Source of the DNA: Antrihabitans stalactiti
Lineage (GTDB): Bacteria; Actinomycetota; Actinomycetes; Mycobacteriales; Mycobacteriaceae
Assembly: GCF_012932915.1 (NCBI RefSeq)
Contig: NZ_VCQU01000006.1
Span: 310,001 to 374,000, forward strand
Direction of reading: 5' to 3'
DNA length: 64,000 nucleotides
A program made the position numbers and the translations under genes. Positions within the stretch are counted from its first letter, which is position 1. Each line of letters starts with the position of its first letter. Below are positions 20,220 through 27,116 of this stretch, one piece after another. The notes beneath the pieces were generated by a model. The model made no database searches, was not told the origin of the DNA, and was given only the letters and a program-made list of their open reading frames with translations.

Positions 20220-20806
20220 ATACACCAGATACGGCCACCGCACGGACCGCGCTCGAGGTCGCGCGTCGATACCTTTCGCCCGCACTCTTCAATCACTCGG
20301 TGCGTTCGTACTACTGGGCTGAGGCGCTGGCACGCGAGGAAGCGGTCACAATCGATAGCGAGTTGCTCTATGTCGCGGCGATCTTCCACGACATCGGGCT
20401 GGTCCCCGAATTCGACGCGCACGCCATCGATTTCGAATATGCGGGCGGTCATGTGGCGGCGGTATTCGCCGCAGGTGCGGGCTGGTCTCCAGAACGAGGA
20501 CAGCGCCTCAACGACATCATCGTCCGGCATATGTGGGCGGACGTCGACGTCGAGACCGATCCCGAAGGGCACCTTCTCGAACGAGCCACCGGCATCGACA
20601 TCTCCGGACGTGGCGTCGATCTCGTCCCCGCCGCCACCCGCAGGCAGGTGCTTTCGGCATGGCCACGCCTGGGTCTGGCCGAGGAGTTCAACAGCTGTTT
20701 CGAGAATCAAGCTGCCCGCAAACCTGGCAGCACGGCCGCCCGAGCAGTGCAGAACGGGGTTGCAGACAAACTCCGCAACAACCCCCTCGAACACCCACCC
20801 TTGTGA
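20216..20806 (+). CDS. HD domain-containing protein (cyanamide hydratase-like), second of pair
   Basis: This 196-residue paralogue of the preceding HD protein has matching blocks in the same order: LSPALFNHSVRSYYWAEAL, LLYVAAIFHDIGLVPEFD, a central RHMWADVD in place of ALHTTPE, and LSAWPRLGLAEEFNSCF near the end. The HD pair is intact. The ATG overlaps the stop of the first copy. The last three codons and the TGA stop lie inside the left arm of a palindromic repeat, so the present C-terminus may have been set by the insertion. The two proteins may form a heteromer or act on related substrates. Confidence 0.82.
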   Translation: MNTPDTATARTALEVARRYLSPALFNHSVRSYYWAEALAREEAVTIDSELLYVAAIFHDIGLVPEFDAHAIDFEYAGGHVAAVFAAGAGWSPERGQRLNDIIVRHMWADVDVETDPEGHLLERATGIDISGRGVDLVPAATRRQVLSAWPRLGLAEEFNSCFENQAARKPGSTAARAVQNGVADKLRNNPLEHPPL

Positions 20807-20850
20807 GTCTTTTAGGAGTCTCTGGACTCCTAAAAGACTCACAAGGGTGG
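20795..20850. repeat. GAGTC palindromic repeat, copy 2
   Basis: Two perfect 26-base arms are separated by TCTG. The core is TTGTGAGTCTTTTAGGAGTC, extended outward by CCACCC/GGGTGG. It supplies the stop codon of the second HD-domain gene. It has the same TTTTAGG subtype as copy 1, so these two equal copies bracket the regulator/HD module. Confidence 0.93.
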
Positions 20851-20856
20851 GGAAGT

Positions 20857-20874
20857 CGAGTAGTGAACTACTCG
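20857..20874. promoter_or_regulatory. Palindrome CGAGTAGT-GA-ACTACTCG
   Basis: Perfect 8-base arms are separated by GA, 66 bases upstream of a possible small coding sequence. It looks like an operator. Nothing else recognisable lies between copy 2 of the repeat and 20941. Confidence 0.4.
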
Positions 20875-20940
20875 CGCGGCTGCGCCGTGAACTCTCTAGC
20901 GTCGATGTGTATCGAGTATCAGCTAGGTCAGGAGATCGGC

Positions 20941-21090
20941 ATGAATGCGACTGCCTTCCCTGAATCGGAAGAGCGACTGGTCACCAATGCGGGTGAAATC
21001 GATCGGCTCCTGCGATGCGGGACAGATTCACGACCGAACCGCGGCGGAGAGGACACGACCTCGAACGAGAACCGGTCCGACCTGGACTGA
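20941..21090 (+). CDS. Possible small protein, 49 aa
   Basis: This is an acidic, polar peptide starting MNATAFPESEERLVTNAGEI and ending SNENRSDLD, with no membrane segment or known motif. The case for it is an AGGAGA ribosome site six bases before the ATG and a palindrome upstream. It fills most of a 400-base gap between the HD genes and the LemA gene. It could equally be a chance frame. The rest of the gap (21091-21208) shows nothing I can assign. Confidence 0.4.
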   Translation: MNATAFPESEERLVTNAGEIDRLLRCGTDSRPNRGGEDTTSNENRSDLD

Positions 21091-21208
21091 TCGACTCGAA
21101 CTCACACCTTGGGTTGGTGTTCTTCACCCTCGGGTACCTACTGTGCAGCGCGCGTGAACCCAACACTGTGTCTGGGCATGTTCAGGCGTGGGGTGAAAGC
21201 AGGTAGGT

Positions 21209-21799
21209 GTGAGCGTTGTGGTCTTGAGCGTGCTCGTCGTGGTCGGCGCCGCCGTCGGGGCAGTGACGGTCGGTAGTTACAACGGGCTCGTCAGGAAACG
21301 CAACGCTGTCGACAACTCGTGGACCCGGTTGGACCTGCAGCTGAGGAAGCGGCACAACCTCGTCCACAATCTGGTCCACGCCGTCCGCGCGCACGCGGGT
21401 ACGGACCGCATTCAGGCCTTCGACGAGGTCAGCGCCGCCGCCGATGTTGCGATCGAGTCGTCGACTCCACCTGAGAAGGCGAAGGCAGAGGACGCGCTCA
21501 CCGTCGCTGTTCGTGGCGTCCTTGCGTCGGTGGGTCGGAATCCAAAGCTGAAGCGGAGCAGGCGATTCTTCGATCTCGAACTGGACCTGAATGACAGCGA
21601 GAATCGCATCGCCTACGCACGGCAATACTTCAATCTCGCAGTGCGCGACTACAACAAGGCAGTTCAGCGGATGCCCGTGTCGCTGCTCGCCGGAGTTCTG
21701 CGCTTCAGCCCACAGGAACCGTTCAACCACTCGGAGTCTGCGATGCCGTTTACCGCATGCCGGTCGTCACCGTCTAGCGCAGAGAAGCTACATTCCTGA
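21209..21799 (+). CDS. LemA family protein
   Basis: This is a membrane-anchored LemA protein of 196 residues. An N-terminal hydrophobic helix (about residues 2-21) is followed by the family signature YNGLVRKRNAVDNSWTRLDLQLRKRHNLVHNLVHAV, then a helical-bundle region with LDLNDSENRIAYARQYFNLAVRDYNKAVQRMP. The last 30 residues after FSPQEPF are not typical of the family. GTG 21209 is given as the start, but GTG 21218 has better spacing from AGGTAGG. LemA proteins are of unknown function and often occur beside TPM or protease genes; none is adjacent here. Confidence 0.88.
   Translation: MSVVVLSVLVVVGAAVGAVTVGSYNGLVRKRNAVDNSWTRLDLQLRKRHNLVHNLVHAVRAHAGTDRIQAFDEVSAAADVAIESSTPPEKAKAEDALTVAVRGVLASVGRNPKLKRSRRFFDLELDLNDSENRIAYARQYFNLAVRDYNKAVQRMPVSLLAGVLRFSPQEPFNHSESAMPFTACRSSPSSAEKLHS
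21789..21794 (+). promoter_or_regulatory. Possible -10 element of a leaderless transcript (dienelactone hydrolase gene)
   Basis: TACATT lies eight bases before the GTG start, a spacing expected if transcription begins at or near the start codon. It overlaps the end of the LemA gene. Confidence 0.35.
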
Positions 21800-21802
21800 G
21801 TT

Positions 21803-22504
21803 GTGGCCGACATCGAAGTCGAAACAGCGAAAGACCGTATCGAGGCGCGCCTCGAAATCCCCACAGGGGACGGACCGTGGCCTGGTGTCGTCGTCGTTCA
21901 TGACATGACGGCGTTCAACCAGGACATCAAAAACATCACTCGCAAGATCGCGGACAACGGGTATATCGCGCTTGCGCCGAACCTGTATTCACGCGGTGGA
22001 CCTGTGCTGTGTGTGCGGCGCGTGATTACCGACCTGTTCGCCCACAAAGGCCGGGCGATCGACGACATCGTCGCCGCGCGCGAGACTCTTGCCGCGCGCG
22101 AGGACTGCACCGGATCGATCGGCATCGTCGGCTTCTGCATGGGCGGCGGCTTCGCGCTGGTCATGGCATCCCAGGGCTTCGACGCCTCGGCGCCGTTCTA
22201 CCCTTCGCTCTTGCAGGACTACAACAAAGTCGTCGACGACGACGCATGCCCGATCGTCGCCAGCTTCGGCAAGCGCGACCCGATCCTGCAGGGTAGAGGT
22301 CCGAAGCTCGAAAAGACGCTGGAGCGTAAGGGAATTCCCCACGACGTCAAGGTCTACGACGGCGTGGGGCACAGCTTCGCGAATGAGCTCCCCGCCCAAC
22401 CCCTGCTACGGATCACCGGATTCGGCTACGGAGCCGAACAATCGGACGACGCATGGCGGCGGGTATTCGGCTTCTTCGACACCCACCTCACTCCTCAGAC
22501 CTGA
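21803..22504 (+). CDS. Dienelactone hydrolase family protein
   Basis: This 233-residue alpha/beta hydrolase has the dienelactone hydrolase Cys nucleophile in GFCMGGG (Cys112), GVVVVHDMTAFNQDI at the oxyanion strand, and a distal acid/His pair in ASFGKRDPIL and YDGVGHSFANE. The GTG directly follows the LemA gene. Family members open cyclic ester or dienelactone rings or act as general carboxylesterases; the actual substrate is unknown. Its last ten bases overlap the convergent decapeptide-repeat gene. Confidence 0.88.
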   Translation: MADIEVETAKDRIEARLEIPTGDGPWPGVVVVHDMTAFNQDIKNITRKIADNGYIALAPNLYSRGGPVLCVRRVITDLFAHKGRAIDDIVAARETLAAREDCTGSIGIVGFCMGGGFALVMASQGFDASAPFYPSLLQDYNKVVDDDACPIVASFGKRDPILQGRGPKLEKTLERKGIPHDVKVYDGVGHSFANELPAQPLLRITGFGYGAEQSDDAWRRVFGFFDTHLTPQT

Positions 22505-23169
22505 GGTTCTGACGGCGACCGTCGCAACCAGCGTCCTGGCGGGAATCGAGCCGCCAGTTCGGTGAGTCGGGCGGTCTGTTCCTGCAGCGCGTCGACACTT
22601 CGGTTGAATCGATCGAGGTTCGGCGCCAGTGACGCCATCACGTTTGTCAGGCTCACCACTTGATCGGCGACCCCGACGACCCGCTCGATCGCGCCCTGCT
22701 CGGCGACCAAGGTCTCGATAATGCCGCCGCGAGCGGTGAGCCGCTCGAGTGTGCCGTTCGGCGCAACCAGTCGGTCGACGAATCCGCCCGGTTCGAGCGA
22801 ACGGTCGACGATGCCGCCCGGCTCGAAGAGCCGCTCGATCGGACCGTCCGGCGCGAGCAAGCGATCCAACGGTCCGTCCCTGGCTGTCAGCCGGTCGGCG
22901 ACCCCGCCGCGCTGGAGAAATCTATCCAGGGGCCCGCCTGGGCGCAGTGATTGGCCCAGCGCGCGGTCCTCCGCCATCAGGGTCGACATGCGACCGGCGA
23001 ACCCGATCTGCGCGCCGACCGAGGTATCGGTGTTCACCTTCAACAGCGCCGCCTGAGCGCTGATCACCGATCGCGTCATCGCGAGGGAGCCCTCGGCGAC
23101 CATCAACGCAGAATCAGCGGTCACGAACGCAGCCCTCACTGGAAACAGCACCACAGTCGTTACGTCCAC
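22495..23169 (-). CDS. Protein with tandem decapeptide repeats
   Basis: I do not recognise a named family for this 224-residue protein. The N-terminal third is helical and weakly hydrophobic (VVLFPVRAAFVTADSALMVA). From about residue 80 to 166 there are eight or nine tandem ten-residue units of the form [LIV]-[DE]-R-L-x-x-x-G-G-x, for example LDRLLAPDGP, IERLFEPGGI, VDRLVAPNGT and LERLTARGGI. A C-terminal helix follows with a heptad-like LNVMASLAPNLDRFNRSVDALQEQ pattern and a basic tail. Such units can form a regular solenoid or amphipathic surface. The start codon is GTG, and the gene is divergent from phoP. Confidence 0.75.
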   Translation of the reverse strand: MDVTTVVLFPVRAAFVTADSALMVAEGSLAMTRSVISAQAALLKVNTDTSVGAQIGFAGRMSTLMAEDRALGQSLRPGGPLDRFLQRGGVADRLTARDGPLDRLLAPDGPIERLFEPGGIVDRSLEPGGFVDRLVAPNGTLERLTARGGIIETLVAEQGAIERVVGVADQVVSLTNVMASLAPNLDRFNRSVDALQEQTARLTELAARFPPGRWLRRSPSEPQV

Positions 23170-23277
23170 CCCGAAACTGTATGTGGCACTCCGCGTAACT
23201 GGGTTGCGTGATCGCTCACAGGAAACTTCCAGGAATTGCCCAGCTGATGCATAGCCGGTTGCGCAATGCTGTAGTCC

Positions 23278-23982
23278 GTGACCGTGTCGACTCCAGAAGC
23301 CCGCATCCTCGTGATCGATGACGAGGCGATGATCGTCGAGCTCCTAGCAGTCAGTTTGCGCTTCCAAGGCTTCGAAGTGTCGACCGCCAGCAACGGCGCC
23401 GAAGGCTTGGACAGGGCGCGAAACTTCCGCCCCGACGCGATGATCGTCGATGTGATGATGCCGGGAATGGACGGATTCGGCCTGCTGCGACGGCTTCGCG
23501 CGGACGGTGTGGATGCACCTGTGTTGTTTCTCACCGCCCGCGACGAGATCGAGGACAAGATCACAGGCTTGACACTCGGCGCAGACGACTACGTCACCAA
23601 GCCGTTCAGCCTCGAGGAAGTCGTCGCACGGCTGCGCGTCATCCTGCGTCGTTCCGGCAAAGTCGGCGAAGAGGTGCGCTCGCCGCGGCTCTCGTTCGCC
23701 GACATCGAGCTCGACGACGACACCCACGAAGTGTGGAAAGCCGGCGAAGCGGTTGCGCTCTCACCGACCGAATTCACGTTGTTGCGCTACTTCATGGTCA
23801 ACGCGGGCACTGTCTTGTCCAAACCGAGGATTCTGGACCACGTGTGGCGCTACGACTTCGGCGGCGAAGTGGGTGTGGTCGAGTCCTACGTCTCGTATCT
23901 GCGACGCAAGGTCGATACCGGCGACAAGCGGCTCATCCACACGCTGCGCGGAGTCGGGTACGTCATGCGTGAGCCTCGGTGA
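23278..23982 (+). CDS. phoP: Response regulator PhoP
   Basis: This is an OmpR-family response regulator of 234 residues. It reads very close to M. tuberculosis PhoP through its length: VDVMMPGMDGFGLLRRLRADG, TLGADDYVTKPFSLEEVVARLRVILRR, EVWKAGEAVALSPTEFTLLRYF, NAGTVLSKPRILDHVWRYDFGG and HTLRGVGYVMREPR. The phosphoacceptor is Asp58. In mycobacteria PhoP controls cell-envelope lipids, acid response and secretion. The GTG start leaves the full receiver domain. The stop overlaps the phoR start by four bases. Confidence 0.93.
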   Translation: MTVSTPEARILVIDDEAMIVELLAVSLRFQGFEVSTASNGAEGLDRARNFRPDAMIVDVMMPGMDGFGLLRRLRADGVDAPVLFLTARDEIEDKITGLTLGADDYVTKPFSLEEVVARLRVILRRSGKVGEEVRSPRLSFADIELDDDTHEVWKAGEAVALSPTEFTLLRYFMVNAGTVLSKPRILDHVWRYDFGGEVGVVESYVSYLRRKVDTGDKRLIHTLRGVGYVMREPR

Positions 23983-25388
23983 GGAGGCTGCAGGCTGTTC
24001 CATTGCGGGTGACGCTCGTCGCCGCCCTCGTATTGATGGCAGCGCTCGGCCTCGTCGCGTCGGGGGTCGCGGTGAAGTCGGTGTTCGAGCGGTCGTTGCT
24101 GCAAAGGACCGATCAACAACTCGTCGAGGCCGTGCACACCTGGGCGAAGCCCCGAATGAATCGGCCGCCGCCGGTGCGGGCACCCGGTCCGGACAACCCG
24201 CCGACCGACTTCTATGTGCGGATGGAGAATTCCAACGGCCAATTGGTCCTTGCATCCAGCAGGACCGATGCTGTGCCGGACTTCCCGGCGTCCATCGGCG
24301 ACTCACCTGTCACCATCGGATCTCAAGGCGATTCCGGTGTGGAATGGCGTGCGCTCAAAACCACGACGTCGGACGGAAAGACCGAGATCGCCATCAACCT
24401 GGGCGAGAACCAGGAAACTGTCGACCGTTTGGTTGCGCTGCAATTGGGGATCGGTCTAGTGGTGTTGTCCGTGCTCGGCTTGGCCGCCTACTTCGTCATT
24501 CGGCGCAGTCTTCGTCCGCTCGTCGAAGTCGAAGGCACTGCCGCAGCCATTGCGGCGGGCGATTTGAAACGTCGAGTTCCCGTGCGGGGTAACAAGACCG
24601 AGATCGATCGCCTATCGATGGCGCTCAACGGCATGCTCTCGCAGATTCAGCGCGCGTTCGCGGCATCCGAGGACTCGGAGGCGGCAGCAAAGCGTTCCGA
24701 GCAGAAAATGCGTCGATTCGTTGCCGACGCGAGCCATGAATTACGGACGCCTTTGACGACGATCCGTGGATTCGCCGAACTGTATCGACAGGGTGCGGCG
24801 ACCGATGTGTCGACGGTGATGAAACGCATCGAAGGCGAGGCGTCGCGGATGGGGCTGCTCGTCGAGGACCTGCTCATGCTTGCGCGACTCGACGCGCAAC
24901 GGCCGTTGGAACGAAAACCCGTCGACCTGCTGGGCTTGGCGAGCGACGCGGTCCACGGCGCGCGTGCTGTTGCACCGGAGCGAAAAGTCGATCTGGAAGT
25001 CGTCGACGGACCGGGAACGATGGAGGTCCTCGGGGACGAAGCGCGGCTGCGCCAAGTGCTGTCGAACCTGGTGGGCAATGCCTTGACGCACACACCGCCC
25101 GACGCAAACGTCTGTATCCGGCTGTCGACGACAACCGAGAATGTCCTGGTCCAGGTCATCGACACGGGCCCTGGGCTGCCCGAACACGATGCGGCGAAGG
25201 TGTTCGAACGCTTCTACCGAACCGACACGTCCCGAACCCGGGAGAGCGGTGGCACCGGGCTCGGCCTGTCGATCGTGTCGGCCATCGTTGCATCCCACGA
25301 CGGCACGGTGACCGTCGAAAGTGTCCCTGGGAAGGGCTCGACCTTCACGGTCGCCCTACCGCATCAGTCGGGGACAGTCTCGCCGTAG
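23979..25388 (+). CDS. phoR: Sensor histidine kinase PhoR
   Basis: This is a membrane histidine kinase of 469 residues. It has two transmembrane helices (about residues 10-32 and 155-174) flanking an extracytoplasmic sensor domain, a HAMP linker, and a dimerisation domain with phospho-His253 in ADASHELRTPLTTIRGF. A HATPase domain follows with the N-box NLVGNAL, the G1 box DTGPGLP and the G2 box GGTGLGLSIV. The GTG start overlaps the phoP stop (GTGA). The gene order phoP-phoR-HIT matches that of M. tuberculosis. The last 25 bases overlap the convergent HIT gene. Confidence 0.93.
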   Translation: MRRLQAVPLRVTLVAALVLMAALGLVASGVAVKSVFERSLLQRTDQQLVEAVHTWAKPRMNRPPPVRAPGPDNPPTDFYVRMENSNGQLVLASSRTDAVPDFPASIGDSPVTIGSQGDSGVEWRALKTTTSDGKTEIAINLGENQETVDRLVALQLGIGLVVLSVLGLAAYFVIRRSLRPLVEVEGTAAAIAAGDLKRRVPVRGNKTEIDRLSMALNGMLSQIQRAFAASEDSEAAAKRSEQKMRRFVADASHELRTPLTTIRGFAELYRQGAATDVSTVMKRIEGEASRMGLLVEDLLMLARLDAQRPLERKPVDLLGLASDAVHGARAVAPERKVDLEVVDGPGTMEVLGDEARLRQVLSNLVGNALTHTPPDANVCIRLSTTTENVLVQVIDTGPGLPEHDAAKVFERFYRTDTSRTRESGGTGLGLSIVSAIVASHDGTVTVESVPGKGSTFTVALPHQSGTVSP

Positions 25389-25789
25389 CCGAGGTCGCGC
25401 AACGCCGTCTTCAGCGTCGCCGCGGCCTCGTCGAGCGACTCCGCCGATGCGTCCGGGCTGGCGGTGGAGATGTCGAAGTTGACAAGCTCCCAGGCGGGGA
25501 ACACGTGCAGGTGCAGATGGGGGACCTCGAGGCCCGCGATCAGCAGCCCTGCGCGCGGCGCGTCCCAGCCTTTACGGACCGCTTGGCCGATGGCCTGCGC
25601 CACCGCGGTCAGTTTGCCGAACGTCGCACCGTCGACGTCCTGCCATTGGTCGATTTCCTTGCGCGGCACCACAAGTGTGTGCCCGGGGGTGATGGGAGCG
25701 ATGGTGAGGAAAGCGACGACATCGTCGTCGCTCCAGACGAACCGGCCCGGAATCTGACCGGCGATGATCGCGCTGAAGACGGAAGGCAT
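25364..25789 (-). CDS. HIT family protein (phoR-linked)
   Basis: This 141-residue HIT (histidine triad) protein has the nucleotide-binding motif HLHLHVFPAWE near residue 103. HIT proteins hydrolyse or transfer AMP from adenylated compounds. The start MPSVFSAIIAGQIPG is typical of the family; the frame extends 16 codons upstream without need. It is convergent with phoR, overlapping by 25 bases, the same arrangement as phoR-Rv0759c in M. tuberculosis from memory. Confidence 0.92.
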   Translation of the reverse strand: MPSVFSAIIAGQIPGRFVWSDDDVVAFLTIAPITPGHTLVVPRKEIDQWQDVDGATFGKLTAVAQAIGQAVRKGWDAPRAGLLIAGLEVPHLHLHVFPAWELVNFDISTASPDASAESLDEAAATLKTALRDLGYGETVPD

Positions 25790-25889
25790 GGTCCCAACAT
25801 ATGCCGTCGCACACGGCGGCGCGGCACTGCCAGCCAACTGTCAGCTTTGGCCCAGGATCGCCGGAGGTTGCCACAGCAAAGTCGACCCC

Positions 25890-27116
25890 ATGATCAAAGC
25901 AGCGACGGCGCCCGAGCGCGGGGGAGTCGGCATCGTGTCCGGCCCGACCCTCGACATTGTCATTCCCGTCTACAACGAGGAAGCCGATCTTGACGAGTGC
26001 GTGCGCAGACTGCACCGCTTTCTCAGCTCCGAGGTGCCCTACTCTGCCCGAATCACCATCGCGGACAACGCGAGTACGGACGCGACGCTCGCGGTAGCGT
26101 ACAAGGTCGCATTGGAGCTCGATGGGATTCGGGTGCTCCACCTCGACGAGAAAGGCCGAGGGCGGGCGTTGCGGTCGGCGTGGTGCGCATCCGACGCGGC
26201 CGTCGTCGCCTACATGGACGTCGACCTGTCGACGGACCTCAATGCCCTGATGCCGTTGGTCGCACCGTTGGTTTCCGGGCACTCCGACGTTGCGATCGGT
26301 TCGCGATTGAGCCGGACCTCTCGTGTCGTCCGCGGTCCGAAGCGCGAATTCATCTCGCGCAGTTACAACCTCATCCTCCACGCGTCGTTGCAGACCAAGT
26401 TCTCCGACGCGCAGTGCGGCTTCAAAGCGATGCGGACGTCCGTCGCACGTCAACTGCTTCCCGTCGTCGAAGACAGCGAGTGGTTCTTCGACACCGAGAT
26501 GCTCGTGCTCGCCGAGCGGATCGGGTTGCGAATTCACGAGGTGCCTGTCGACTGGATCGACGACCCCGACTCACGGGTCGACATCGTCGACACCGTCCGT
26601 AAGGACTTGCTCGGCGTGTGGCGGTTGGGCCGCGCGCTGGCGCTCGGCACGTTGCCGCTCGACGAACTGCGGCGCAGCCTCGGACGTGAGCCGCTGGTTC
26701 CCGGTGTGCCGCGAGGAATGATCGGGCAGCTGGTCCGGTTCGGAATCGTCGGCGTGGCAAGCACACTCGCATACGCGCTGCTCTATCTCACCCTGCACGC
26801 GGCGATCGGTGCACAGGCTGCGAACTTCGTCGCACTGCTGGTCACGGCGATCCTGAATACTGCGGCCAACCGCGCGTTTACCTTCGGAGTCCGCGGATCC
26901 GCGCATGCTGCCAAGCATCAGATGCAGGGACTGCTGATCTTCGGTGTCGGGTTGGCCCTGACGAGTGGATCGCTGCTGGTGTTGCACCAATGGGCACCGT
27001 CGACGACGAAGCATGTGGAGTTGGCGGTCCTGGTTACGGCGAACCTGGTCGCGACGATCATTCGATTCGTCGGACTGCGTTGGGTGTTCCGCAACAACGA
27101 GTCGGTGGTCCGATGA
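25890..27116 (+). CDS. GT2 glycosyltransferase fused to GtrA-like membrane domain
   Basis: This 408-residue protein is a fusion. The N-terminal 250 residues are a dolichol-phosphate-mannose synthase-like GT2 domain (DIVIPVYNEEADL, TIADNASTDAT, AYMDVDLSTDL as the metal-binding DxD, and FSDAQCGFKAM). A C-terminal GtrA-like domain has four transmembrane helices beginning LVRFGIVGVASTLAYALLYL. It probably makes a polyprenyl-phosphate sugar and moves it across the membrane. The ATG chosen has no clear ribosome site; GGAGG is 22 bases upstream, so the start is uncertain. The next gene overlaps by four bases and encodes the GT39 enzyme that would use the lipid-linked sugar. Confidence 0.88.
   Translation: MIKAATAPERGGVGIVSGPTLDIVIPVYNEEADLDECVRRLHRFLSSEVPYSARITIADNASTDATLAVAYKVALELDGIRVLHLDEKGRGRALRSAWCASDAAVVAYMDVDLSTDLNALMPLVAPLVSGHSDVAIGSRLSRTSRVVRGPKREFISRSYNLILHASLQTKFSDAQCGFKAMRTSVARQLLPVVEDSEWFFDTEMLVLAERIGLRIHEVPVDWIDDPDSRVDIVDTVRKDLLGVWRLGRALALGTLPLDELRRSLGREPLVPGVPRGMIGQLVRFGIVGVASTLAYALLYLTLHAAIGAQAANFVALLVTAILNTAANRAFTFGVRGSAHAAKHQMQGLLIFGVGLALTSGSLLVLHQWAPSTTKHVELAVLVTANLVATIIRFVGLRWVFRNNESVVR

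Noticed and set aside
21091-21208. Weak inverted repeat TTGGGTT / AACCCAA before the LemA gene
   Set aside because: Arms are only seven bases with a long interval and nothing else supports an operator or RNA structure.
23170-23277. PhoP autoregulatory box upstream of phoP
   Set aside because: Only one TCACAG-like half site (23216-23221) was seen; a convincing second direct repeat at the expected spacing is missing.
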